From Ga0077555 sp031367895 (GTDB lineage: Bacteria > Pseudomonadota > Alphaproteobacteria > Rhizobiales > Hyphomicrobiaceae): DNA of 56,290 bases. Numbering within the stretch: position 1 is the first letter of the stretch; every line of letters starts with the position of its first letter. Positions 32,288 through 40,211 of this stretch are shown here, piece after piece. Under the pieces are notes generated by a model. That model was not told the DNA's origin and did not search any database. It saw only the letters and a list, made by a program, of their open reading frames with translations. Made by a program: the position numbers and the translations under genes. The stretch lies in contig JANLQP010000009.1 of NCBI GenBank assembly GCA_031367895.1, positions 1-56,290 of the forward strand. The letters run 5' to 3'.

Positions 32288-32719
32288 TCAGCTCGCCAGC
32301 ACGGCCAGCGCCTGGCGCAGCTTTTCGGCACTGGCGGCCAGCGCCTCGCCCTTTTCCATCGTCGCCGTATGCGGCCCGAGCCTGACGCCGTCCCAGCGCG
32401 GCAGCACGTGATAGTGCAGGTGGAACACCACCTGCCCCCCGGCGGCCTCGTTGAACTGCTGGACGGTGACGCCGTGCGCCTTGAACGCCACGAGCTGGGC
32501 GCGTGCGATCCGCTGCACCGTCGCGAGGCAGGCGGCGAGCTCAGCCGGCGTCGCGTCCAGCAGGTTGCGTGTAGGCGCCTTGGGGATCACCAGCGCGTGC
32601 CCCTCGCAGCGCGGCATGATGTCCATGAACGCCAGCGTTTCCGCATCCTCGTAAACTTTGTGCGCCGGCAGCTCACCGCGCAGGATCTTGGCGAAGACGT
32701 TACTCGTGTCGTAGGCCAT
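32288..32719 (-). CDS. HIT family nucleotide-binding hydrolase
   Basis: This 143-residue protein contains the histidine triad HLHYHVLP near residue 98 and the family start YDTSNVFAKILRGELPAHKVYE. HIT proteins of this branch hydrolyse AMP-linked or other nucleotide phosphoramidates. GGGAG lies seven bases before the ATG at 32719. It lies 11 bases from the sulfotransferase start on the same strand, so the two may be cotranscribed, with the HIT gene upstream. The exact substrate is not known. Confidence 0.93.
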   Translation of the reverse strand: MAYDTSNVFAKILRGELPAHKVYEDAETLAFMDIMPRCEGHALVIPKAPTRNLLDATPAELAACLATVQRIARAQLVAFKAHGVTVQQFNEAAGGQVVFHLHYHVLPRWDGVRLGPHTATMEKGEALAASAEKLRQALAVLAS

Positions 32720-33063
32720 GGCTTGGCTCCCTGGCTGGCAGCGGCGCGGCAAGCCTTGCATGCGGCCCCCCGTCCCTATCGCCACTCGCATAGTCCAGCA
32801 GACGGCCTGTTGTCGATCCCGCGCATGGATCAGGCCCCAGAAAATCAAGTCACGACAGGTCATACCGGCGAGCAAAATGTTCGACCTGTCATCGACCAGC
32901 CAGGCGCCGGTATCGCTTTACTTTGCGCCATCCGACTCCCCTGCAGGGAGCCGGCCGGATGACGCGGGCAGCGGCGAAGCACAGGTCAAACAATCTGCAC
33001 AACGGTATCAGGTCGTGCGCGGAGGTCTTGGAGGCCGCGCCGACTGGGCGTGCAGGGGTGCAA
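32720..33063. other. 344-base gap between the HIT and AbrB genes
   Basis: This stretch separates the start of the HIT gene from the stop of the AbrB-type gene. It holds a short palindrome with CTCCCCTGCAGGGAG near 32936-32950. I see no gene, riboswitch or terminator in it. Confidence 0.5.
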
Positions 33064-34290
33064 TCAGCCGCTCTTGCGCCAGCCCTTCTGCGACTTGAAC
33101 ACGATCTGGGCGCCGAGAATGACGATGCCGAGCCGCACCAGGTGGTGCAGCGCGACATAGGCGACATCGAGGCCCAAGATGTAGGCGAGCAGGTTCAACT
33201 CGGTCTGTCCGCCGGGCGCGAAGGCCAACAGCACCGAGACGGGGTCGAACCCGGTCCACAGCGCTACATAGTGCGCGACGAAGGCCGTGATCACCAGCAA
33301 CACGAGGGCATAGGCGATGCCCCAGACCATGGTGCTGGTGAACTCCTTCAAGGTCAGGCCGCGGAACTGGCAGCCAAGCAGCACGCCGACGCTGATCTGC
33401 GCGATGATCAGCACCTCCAGCGGCACCTTGGCGAACGTGAAGCCGAACGCGTGCGCGACCCCCGAGACCAGCATCGGCCCGACGATCGGGGCACCGGCGA
33501 GGCCAAGCCAGCGGGCGCCGAGCCAACCGCCGAGGCCCATCGCGACCATCACGCCACCGTCGAGCGGCGACAGCTCCCAGATGCGGATACGGCTGGCGAA
33601 GACCTGTGCAACGGCGAGCCCATCGTGCCAACTGAGCCAGAGCGGCAGCGCGAACACGATGACGAGGATCCGGCTCGCCTGCACAAGAATGACGGAGCGC
33701 GGGTTGGCGCCGGCGTCTTCGGCCATGGTGGTCATGTCGGTCAATCCGCCCGGCACGGCTGCGAAGAACGCCGTTGCACGGTCGAGCTTGGCGAAGCGCT
33801 CGTAAAACACCATGCCGAGCCCGATGACGAACAGCATGAACGGGATAAGCAGTACCAGGCTCCACGCCATGCTGCCGATACGGTCGAGCAGCGCTGGTGA
33901 GAATGCCGAGCCGATGGCGACACCGAGCACGCAGCGCATCGGGATCGCCAGCGGCTTTGGCCGCTCGACGGGAGCAGCGGCGACCGAGGCGATCAGGCAG
34001 AACGTCAGGGCGCCGAGAAACCAGGGCAGCGGCAAGTTGGCGTAGACGAACAGGACCGAGCCCAAGGCGCCGATCACCCAGGCGAGCGTGTAGCGGCCGA
34101 GGCGCGGCCAGTCGGTTGCGGCGGATTTGGGCGCGTCGCCTGCCACAAGACGCGACATCAGCGTCGGTCGCGCGGCCCGCACAACGCCCGGACGCCCCGA
34201 GGCCGGCTTCGGCAAGGCCACGCCCGCCTTCGCCCGTCGCCGCGCCCGTTCGGCCTGCCGCAGCTTGCCGCTTCTCCCCCCGTGCGCCAT
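33064..34290 (-). CDS. AbrB family membrane permease
   Basis: This 408-residue integral membrane protein has about ten helices and belongs to the duplicated AbrB family of E. coli type, unrelated to the Bacillus transition-state regulator of the same name. Hallmarks are LPWFLGALTFCLIAS in the first half and LAGAPIVGPMLVSGVAHA in the second, with FAAVPGGLTDMTTMAEDAGAN and AFAPGGQTELNLLAYILGLD as the paired signature loops. Such proteins are suspected small-molecule transporters. Start choice is uncertain: ATG at 34290 gives a basic N-terminal leader of 44 residues; ATG at 34158 gives a shorter protein. A repeat element begins 12 bases upstream. Confidence 0.85.
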   Translation of the reverse strand: MAHGGRSGKLRQAERARRRAKAGVALPKPASGRPGVVRAARPTLMSRLVAGDAPKSAATDWPRLGRYTLAWVIGALGSVLFVYANLPLPWFLGALTFCLIASVAAAPVERPKPLAIPMRCVLGVAIGSAFSPALLDRIGSMAWSLVLLIPFMLFVIGLGMVFYERFAKLDRATAFFAAVPGGLTDMTTMAEDAGANPRSVILVQASRILVIVFALPLWLSWHDGLAVAQVFASRIRIWELSPLDGGVMVAMGLGGWLGARWLGLAGAPIVGPMLVSGVAHAFGFTFAKVPLEVLIIAQISVGVLLGCQFRGLTLKEFTSTMVWGIAYALVLLVITAFVAHYVALWTGFDPVSVLLAFAPGGQTELNLLAYILGLDVAYVALHHLVRLGIVILGAQIVFKSQKGWRKSG

Positions 34291-34636
34291 GCCTAGCGCG
34301 CTTTCCGGTTGAGTTCGATCAGTGACGATCTCGATTCTGGTGATGACCACGCGAGCGACACGTCTCGCTTCCCCCTTACGCCTCGATGGGGGGAGGCCCG
34401 GGGATGGGGGTCGTTCAGTGCGAACCCTGCGGAGCATGTGCCTGCGGCGGCCCACAACTGCGGCCGAGGGTGCCCCCCATCCCCGCCCCTTCCCCCGCAA
34501 GGGGGGAAGGGTGAGGCATCTCTATTTTCCAGACTGGAAGCGAAACCACTTCTGCGAGCAATGACTGTCATTCGTTATGATCCAACTCAGCCGGAACTTG
34601 CTTAGGCCCGTATCCCGGCCCCGAATCGCAGTGGTT
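34291..34636. other. Intergenic region filled by an inverted-repeat element
   Basis: The gap between the AbrB-type and nucleoside-transporter genes is almost entirely the element at 34303-34596. Only short flanks of 12 and 40 bases remain. No coding region is seen. Confidence 0.6.
34303..34596. repeat. 294-bp element with terminal inverted repeats, copy 2 (MITE-like)
   Basis: Ends TTCCGGTTGAGTTCGA (34303-34318) and TCCAACTCAGCCGGAA (34581-34596) are inverted repeats with 14 of 16 matches. The interior includes GCGAGCGACACGTCTCGC, a GCATC-to-GACTGTCATTCG half shared with the copy at 4295-4473 in reverse order, and an extra middle of about 115 bases built around GGGGATGGGGG and CCCCCCATCCCC, which form a large hairpin. 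No open reading frame is carried. Confidence 0.78.
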
Positions 34637-35914
34637 TCAACTTGGTGCGATCGTGCCGACGATGGCCGCCGACAGCAACGTGGCCATCAGCCCCACCAGC
34701 ACGGCTTTCGGCGCCATCTCGACGATTTCGGACCGGCGCTCAGGCACCAGCGTCGTCAAGCCACCGATCATGATGCCGAGCGAGCCGAGATTGGCGAAGC
34801 CGCAGAGCGCGTAGGTCAGGATCAACCGCGAGCGCGGGCTCAGAGCCTCGGGCGGCAGCTTGGCCAAGTCGAGGTAGGCGAAGAGTTCGTTCAGCACGAC
34901 CTTCTCGCCGATCAGGCTGCCGGCGAGCGGCGCTTCGCTCCAGGGGATGCCGATGATGAAGGCTAACGGCGCTGCCAGCCAGCCGAGCACCTGCTGGAAC
35001 GTCAGCTTCGCGCCGAACGGCGCCGTGACGACGCCCAGCGCTGAATTGGCAAGCGACACCAGCGCCACCATCACGACCAGCATCGCGATGACCGCGGCGA
35101 GCAGGCGCAAGCCGTCGATCGTGCCCTGCGCGATCGCGTCCATGCTGGAGCGCGGGGGATTATCGAGCTTGATCTCGGCGGTTTCCGGCCCGCCTTCGAA
35201 ACCTTCGGGCACGGCCAAGCGTGCCAGCACCAGCGCCGCCGGTGCGTTCATCAGCGATGCGGCCAGCACGTGCCCCGCGGCCCCCGGCAACACCGGCTCT
35301 AGGATCGAGGCGTAGAGCGCCATTACGGTGCCGGCGACCGTCGCCATGCCGAGCGTCATCGCGGCGAACAGAGCGCCACGGCCGAGGCTCGCGAGATAGG
35401 GCTTAACCAGCAAGGGCGCCTCGACCATGCCGAGGAAGATCTTCGCCGCGGCGACCGTGCCGAGCGGCCCGCCGATGCCGAACGCCTTCTGGAACACGAT
35501 GGCGACGGCGCCCACCACCCGCTGCAGGATACCCCAATGATAGAGCAGCCGCGACAACGCGCTCATGACCAAGATCAGCGGCAACGCGCGGAACGCCAGG
35601 ATGTAGTTGGCGCCCGGGCGTACCGGCTCGAACGGCGGCTCCTGCCCCGCGAGATAGCCGAACACCAACCGCAGTCCTGCCTCGGTTGCGGCTTGCAGTG
35701 CGCCGACCGCTGCGCCGATGCCATCGAAGATGTGCCGCGAAAACGGCAGCTTCAGCAGGATCAGCGCGATCAGCGTCTGCAGCGCGAGGCCGCCGGCAAC
35801 GATGCGCAGCGTTCGCTGGGCTTGGGCCCGATGCAGCGCCCGCTCTTCCGAGATCGCATAGGCAAAAAGCGGAATCAGCACCACCCCGAGAAGGCTCTGC
35901 AGCGCCAGTCCCAT
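34637..35914 (-). CDS. Concentrative nucleoside transporter (NupC/CNT family)
   Basis: This 425-residue membrane protein imports nucleosides with an ion gradient. Family signatures are visible: FGIGGPLGTVAAAKIFLGMVEAPLL (with the G-x-E-A-P-L motif), a second inverted half LPPEALSPRSRLILTYALCGFANLGSLGIMIGG, and DNPPRSSMDAIAQGTIDGL in the loop between. The N-terminal MGLALQSLLGVVLIPLFAYAIS begins the first helix. GGGGGACGGGAAC lies before the ATG. Length and helices are normal for the family. It stands alone on its strand, with the Trm112-like gene divergent upstream. Confidence 0.92.
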   Translation of the reverse strand: MGLALQSLLGVVLIPLFAYAISEERALHRAQAQRTLRIVAGGLALQTLIALILLKLPFSRHIFDGIGAAVGALQAATEAGLRLVFGYLAGQEPPFEPVRPGANYILAFRALPLILVMSALSRLLYHWGILQRVVGAVAIVFQKAFGIGGPLGTVAAAKIFLGMVEAPLLVKPYLASLGRGALFAAMTLGMATVAGTVMALYASILEPVLPGAAGHVLAASLMNAPAALVLARLAVPEGFEGGPETAEIKLDNPPRSSMDAIAQGTIDGLRLLAAVIAMLVVMVALVSLANSALGVVTAPFGAKLTFQQVLGWLAAPLAFIIGIPWSEAPLAGSLIGEKVVLNELFAYLDLAKLPPEALSPRSRLILTYALCGFANLGSLGIMIGGLTTLVPERRSEIVEMAPKAVLVGLMATLLSAAIVGTIAPS

Positions 35915-36035
35915 GTTCCCGTCCCCCAGCGAACGGAACGCGATTCGCGTCCGTGCAGCGACGATAGGGGCGGACAGGAGCTTCTGCTAGTATGCGCGAC
36001 AACCCAGTAAAAACCGCCCCAAGGACGGATCAACC

Positions 36036-36263
36036 ATGGACGAGCCCGAGAAGCGTCAGCCAACGAGCGAGGAACGCTGCGATCCGCGCGTCCTCGAACT
36101 GCTGGTCTGTCCGCTGACCAAGGCGTCGCTGATGTATGATGCCACGACGCAGGAACTGATCAGCCGCCAGGCGCGGTTGGCCTACCCGATCCGGCGCGGC
36201 GTTCCGCACATGCTGCCTGAGGAAGCGCGGCACCTCGACGATCCCCCGCCGAAGACGAAGTGA
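36036..36263 (+). CDS. Trm112/YcaR family small zinc-ribbon-like protein
   Basis: This 75-residue protein contains the family segment LELLVCPLTKASLMYD and ISRQARLAYPIRRGVPHMLPEEA. In eukaryotes and archaea Trm112 is a methyltransferase activator; the bacterial YcaR-type proteins (UPF0434) are of unsure role, probably partners of methyltransferases or of lipid A biosynthesis enzymes. Only one Cys of the usual zinc set remains (VCPLTK), so zinc binding is doubtful. AAGGA precedes the ATG. The 3' end approaches the convergent molybdenum-hydroxylase gene within nine bases. Confidence 0.85.
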   Translation: MDEPEKRQPTSEERCDPRVLELLVCPLTKASLMYDATTQELISRQARLAYPIRRGVPHMLPEEARHLDDPPPKTK

Positions 36264-36271
36264 AGTCGCCT

Positions 36272-38464
36272 CTACGTCAGCTTGAAATTCTTCAACGGCA
36301 GGCTGCGTACGCGCTTCCCCGTTGCCTGAAACACCGCGTTCAGTACCGCCGGCGCCACGACACCAACCGCCGCCTCGCCGACACCGCCCCAGAAATCGCC
36401 AGAGGGCAGCAGGACGCATTCCACTTTGGGCATCTCGTGGAGGCGTAAGCTCTTGTAGGTGTCGAAGTTCGACTCGACCGTGCGCCCGTCCTTGATCGTG
36501 ATTTCCTGATGCAGCACGGCGCCCAAGGCAAACGCGACAGAGCCTTCGAGTTGCGCTTCGACCTGTCCTGGGTTGACCACCTGCCCGCTGTCGATCGCCA
36601 TCACGACGCGGTGAACCTTGACGCTCCCGTCCGTGCCGACCGAGACCTCGGCGACGGACGCTGCATAACTGCCGTAAGCCATCGATTGCGCCATGCCGCG
36701 AAAACGTCCCGGCGGCAACGCCTGGCTCCAGCCGGCTTTCTCGGCCGCCGCCACCAGCACCGTCAGATGCTTGCTGTGCGCCTTCATCATGCTGCGGCGG
36801 AATTCATAGGGGTCGCGGCTGGCAGCTTTCGCGAGTTCGTCGATGAAGCACTCGAGATAGATGGCGTTCTGCGTCGAGTGCACCCCGCGCCAGGAACCAA
36901 CCGGCACCGGCGTGTTGCGCATGGCATGGTCGATGTAGAGGTTCGGGATCGAGTAGCCGATCTGCGCCTCGCCGGCCTCCGCGTAGAGGCCCTGGAACAT
37001 GCGCGGATCTCTGCCCTTCTGCAGCGCCTGCGGGTTCTGCGCGGCGATGATCGATTGGCCGGAAATGCGCATGATGAGGCCTGCGATCTCGCCTTTTTCG
37101 TCGATGCCGCCGGTCAACCGGCACTGGGTTGCCGGCCGGTAGAAGCCGTGCGCGGTGTCCTCCTCGCGCGACCACAACAGTTTCACCGGCACACCCGGTA
37201 TCTGCATCGCAATCTGCACGGCTTGCCGGACGCAGTCATGCCGGGTCCGCCGGCCGAAGCCGCCGCCGATTTGCGTGCGATTGAATTCTGCCTTGTCGAG
37301 CGGCAGCCCAGCCGCTTCGGCCGCCGTCTTGTGTGCGCCTTCCGCATTCTGCGTCGGCGCCCAGACCTCCACCTTGTCCGGCGTCCAGCGCGCGGTCGCA
37401 TTCATCGGCTCGAGCGTCGCGTGATGCAGGAACGGTGTACCGTAGATGGCCTCGACCCGCTTCAACGAACCGCCGATCGCCTTCAAAGCGTCGCCGTGGG
37501 TGGTGCCGATGAACGCCTCGCGGCTTGGGGCTTCGAAACCTTCCTTCAACGTGTCGGCGATGCTGGCGCTACTGGCCCGCACGTCGCCGGTTTCCTCGAA
37601 CGTCACCGGCAGGGCATCGAGGGCCTTCTTCGCCTGCCACCACGTGTCGGCGACAACGGCAACCGCGGTTTCGCCCACCTTCAGCACATGCCGTACGCCT
37701 GAATTGGCGGCAATCGCCGTTGCATCGAAACTCACGAGCTTGGCCCCGAACACCGGGCTGTCCTTGATCGCGGCCGACAGCATACCCGGCAGCTTGACGT
37801 CGATGCCGAAGACCGCCCGGCCGTTGAGCTTCTCGGCCGTATCGAGACGTTTCAAAGGCTTGCCGGCAATGGTCCAGTTGGCCGGCTCGTTCAACTTGAG
37901 CTGGCGCGGGTCCGGCACCTTGAACTTCGCCGCATATGGTGCAAGCCGACCGAAGCTTGACACGCGCCCACTGCGGGGATGGCTGACGACGCCGAGTGCG
38001 GCTTTGAGCTCGACCGAGGGTACCTTCCAAAGCTCAGCCGCGGCCTCGATCAGCATGAAACGCGCGGCGGCTCCGGCCGTCCGCATGTAATCCTGCGAAC
38101 CGCGGATACCACGACTACCCGACGTCACGAAATCGCGCCAGACGCGATCACGGGCGAGGTTCTGACTCGGCGACACGTACTCGACCGAGACTTTGCTCCA
38201 GTTACACCCGAGCTCCTCCGCGACAACCTGGGCGAGCCCGGTGCCCGTGCCCTGGCCCATTTCCGATCGCGCGATACGAATGATCACCTGCTCGTCCGGC
38301 CGGATGACGATCCAGGCGGTCACCTCGGGATCCACAGCCTGCGCCAAGGCCTTACGGGCCTCGGCCGGCGGCGGCACCGGCAGTGAAAAGCCCAACGCTA
38401 GGCCGCCACCGGCTGCGGCAGCACCCTGCAGGATCAAACGGCGGGTCGAACCTTTGCGCGGCAT
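36272..38464 (-). CDS. Molybdopterin-binding large subunit, isoquinoline 1-oxidoreductase (IorB)-type, Tat-exported
   Basis: This 730-residue xanthine-oxidase-family subunit holds the molybdenum cofactor. A twin-arginine leader (STRRLILQGAAAAGGG) directs folded export to the periplasm. Cofactor-binding motifs are MGQGTGTGLAQVVAEELG, the GGGFGRRTRHD loop and the catalytic Glu in WGGVGEAAVGV near the C-terminus. It matches the isoquinoline 1-oxidoreductase or aldehyde-oxidase-like beta type that receives electrons through a small [2Fe-2S] subunit. No small subunit gene is adjacent; a degenerate remnant of one lies near 48.4 kb. Start at 38464 is chosen by the Tat signal, although the ribosome binding site is weak. 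A cytochrome partner is not seen. Confidence 0.9.
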   Translation of the reverse strand: MPRKGSTRRLILQGAAAAGGGLALGFSLPVPPPAEARKALAQAVDPEVTAWIVIRPDEQVIIRIARSEMGQGTGTGLAQVVAEELGCNWSKVSVEYVSPSQNLARDRVWRDFVTSGSRGIRGSQDYMRTAGAAARFMLIEAAAELWKVPSVELKAALGVVSHPRSGRVSSFGRLAPYAAKFKVPDPRQLKLNEPANWTIAGKPLKRLDTAEKLNGRAVFGIDVKLPGMLSAAIKDSPVFGAKLVSFDATAIAANSGVRHVLKVGETAVAVVADTWWQAKKALDALPVTFEETGDVRASSASIADTLKEGFEAPSREAFIGTTHGDALKAIGGSLKRVEAIYGTPFLHHATLEPMNATARWTPDKVEVWAPTQNAEGAHKTAAEAAGLPLDKAEFNRTQIGGGFGRRTRHDCVRQAVQIAMQIPGVPVKLLWSREEDTAHGFYRPATQCRLTGGIDEKGEIAGLIMRISGQSIIAAQNPQALQKGRDPRMFQGLYAEAGEAQIGYSIPNLYIDHAMRNTPVPVGSWRGVHSTQNAIYLECFIDELAKAASRDPYEFRRSMMKAHSKHLTVLVAAAEKAGWSQALPPGRFRGMAQSMAYGSYAASVAEVSVGTDGSVKVHRVVMAIDSGQVVNPGQVEAQLEGSVAFALGAVLHQEITIKDGRTVESNFDTYKSLRLHEMPKVECVLLPSGDFWGGVGEAAVGVVAPAVLNAVFQATGKRVRSLPLKNFKLT

Positions 38465-38572
38465 GGGTGCGCGGTACTGCCTTTCGCCTTTCAATGCTGC
38501 CCCGGCTATCAGAAAGGCCGGGCCAATCGAGACCGGGCGCATCGTACTGGGTCGGGAAGCGAGCAACAATCC

Positions 38573-38643
38573 AGTGTCCCGTCGCGAAGTTCGTTACGAC
38601 TTGCTGCAAGCGCTGTCCGAACTTCGCGAACGATAAGGACACT
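38573..38643. repeat. 71-bp inverted repeat built on CGCGAAGTTCG
   Basis: AGTGTCC at the left end pairs with GGACACT at the right, and CGCGAAGTTCG pairs with CGAACTTCGCG inside, with a loop of about 24 bases. It shares the AAGTTCGCG core with the next hairpin at 38677-38723, so the two form a doublet. Confidence 0.7.
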
Positions 38644-38676
38644 AGAGAAATCGTGAGATATGTGCGGCGTTATGTC

Positions 38677-38723
38677 CGGAAGTTCGCGTGTTGAGGTTGC
38701 AGCACAGTGGACGCGAACTTCCG
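38677..38723. repeat. Perfect 13-bp inverted repeat (CGGAAGTTCGCGT / ACGCGAACTTCCG)
   Basis: The two arms at 38677-38689 and 38711-38723 are exact reverse complements around a 21-base loop. The sequence core is shared with the larger hairpin 34 bases to the left. No T tract follows. Confidence 0.75.
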
Positions 38724-38813
38724 AACGGGCACAGTAGCCGGGTCATCGTGAAATCTGCAAGACGGCTGCTGAAAACCGATTGCCGCATCTGGTTGCCACA
38801 GCTCTTTGACCAC

Positions 38814-38858
38814 GGTTCTGATGGCCACGGTTCTGATGGCCACAGTTCTGATGGCGGC
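38814..38858. repeat. Three tandem 15-bp units
   Basis: Two exact units of GGTTCTGATGGCCAC are followed by AGTTCTGATGGCGGC. The array lies about 110 bases upstream of the small glycine-rich gene. Confidence 0.85.
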
Positions 38859-38969
38859 CGTCCGCATGTTAACCAGTTCCAACGACAATCGCGCGTCATC
38901 GAATTGCGCTAAACTATGATTCGTTTGGGAAGCTGGCCTTCGCCAGCTCATAAGCAACCGGAGACCGAC

Positions 38970-39260
38970 ATGGATCCTCTTGCACTGATCATCCAGCTCG
39001 TCAGCGGCGCAGCTGGCGGCAACATCGCTGGCTCGCTGCTCAAGAACTCGACCCTCGGCAACGTCGGCAATACGGTCGCCGGCGGCATCGGCGGTTTGCT
39101 CGGCGGCAGTATCCTGAACAGCGCCCTCGGCGTTACCAAGGCGGCAGCGGCCAGCGGCCTCGACGTCGGCACGATCATCAGCCAGATCGCCGGTAGCGGC
39201 GTCGGCGGCGGCGTGTTGATGGTGCTGGTCGGTCTGCTACGCCAGATCTTCGCGAAGTAG
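38970..39260 (+). CDS. Small glycine-rich membrane protein, hypothetical
   Basis: This 96-residue protein has no named family that I can assign. It is dominated by Gly, Ala and Leu with glycine-zipper-like runs (AAGGNIAGSLL, TVAGGIGGLLGGSIL, GSGVGGGVLMVLVGLL), so it probably inserts in or coats a membrane. GGAG lies about six bases before the ATG at 38970, which gives the start. Similar short glycine-rich proteins occur in alphaproteobacteria. Its 3' end faces rlmJ convergently with a 25-base gap. It could also be a pore-like or assembly peptide. Confidence 0.7.
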   Translation: MDPLALIIQLVSGAAGGNIAGSLLKNSTLGNVGNTVAGGIGGLLGGSILNSALGVTKAAAASGLDVGTIISQIAGSGVGGGVLMVLVGLLRQIFAK

Positions 39261-39285
39261 CGGCTACCGATCGCGAGGCCAAGCC

Positions 39286-40155
39286 TCACGTCTGTTCGCC
39301 CGAGAGCCAAGTCATGCGCGCTCGGGCGCCCGGGCCGTTTTCCAGCCGCTCGACGAGAAACTGCAGCAGCGTCTCGAGTTGGCTGTCGAGTCGAAACGGC
39401 GGATTGAGGATCGCCAGGCCAGTCGCGGAGAGTTTCGCCTCTACGTCGGGCGTCGCCACCTGGAACTCCACCCACAGCAGTTTCGGCAGTGCGAGTGTCT
39501 GCAGCGCTCGCTGGAACGGCGCCACGGTCGCCGCGTCCTTGATCGGAAACCACAGGATATAAACGCCGGTGGCAAAACGCTGCGCCGCAGCTTTCAAGCC
39601 CTGCGCCAACCGCTGGAACTCGCCAGCCTCCTCGAACGGCGGATCGATCAGCACGACCCCACGGCGCTCGACCGGCGGCAGCGTCGCCTTCAACATCTGC
39701 CAGCCGTCGAGTTGCAGCACCTTCGCACGCTTGTCGCGAGCCAGCAGGCGCGACAGGTGTTCTGCGTCCTCGGGGTGCAACTCGTTGGCGATCAGCCGGT
39801 CGGCATCGCGCATGAGGGCCAGCGCCAATTGCGGTGAGCCCGGATAAAGCTTCTGGCCGTCGGGCGTGCGGCCACGGCAGGCAGCGACCGCCGCGAGATA
39901 AGGCTTCAACACCTCGGCCACGTCATCCGGCAAAGGCGCGGCGCCCTCACCGACGAGCCGGCCGATGCCGCCCTGCCATTCGCCGGTGCGTCCGGATTCG
40001 TCGCCGGCAAGGTCGTAAATACCGGCACCCGCATGCGTATCGATCACCCGGAACGCCGCCGGCTTCTGCTTCAGATGCTCGATCACGAGCGCCAGCGTCG
40101 CGTGTTTGACGACGTCGGCGAAATTCCCGGCATGGAAGGCGTGGCGATAGTTCAT
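39286..40155 (-). CDS. rlmJ: 23S rRNA (adenine(2030)-N6)-methyltransferase
   Basis: This 289-residue enzyme methylates N6 of adenine 2030 in 23S rRNA using S-adenosylmethionine. It begins MNYRHAFHAGNFADVVKHATL, the hallmark of RlmJ, with FRVIDTHAGAGIYDL (SAM-binding motif I) and the catalytic VLIDPPFEEAGEF (DPPF/Y motif). Length and order of motifs match the family. The start ATG is at 40155. It lies next to the enoyl-CoA hydratase gene on the same strand with a 56-base gap. Confidence 0.96.
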   Translation of the reverse strand: MNYRHAFHAGNFADVVKHATLALVIEHLKQKPAAFRVIDTHAGAGIYDLAGDESGRTGEWQGGIGRLVGEGAAPLPDDVAEVLKPYLAAVAACRGRTPDGQKLYPGSPQLALALMRDADRLIANELHPEDAEHLSRLLARDKRAKVLQLDGWQMLKATLPPVERRGVVLIDPPFEEAGEFQRLAQGLKAAAQRFATGVYILWFPIKDAATVAPFQRALQTLALPKLLWVEFQVATPDVEAKLSATGLAILNPPFRLDSQLETLLQFLVERLENGPGARARMTWLSGEQT

Positions 40156-40211
40156 GGCGCCACGCTTTGCGGCCGACCAGCCAACGTGTCAAGCGCGCGA
40201 CCAACGTCGCA

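Larger units (their letters stand above)
38465..38969. other. Palindrome-rich intergenic region upstream of the molybdenum-hydroxylase gene
   Basis: This 505-base gap between divergent genes carries two neighbouring large inverted repeats (38573-38643 and 38677-38723) and a 3 x 15 bp tandem repeat (38814-38858). I see no gene besides the small one starting at 38970. Confidence 0.6.
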
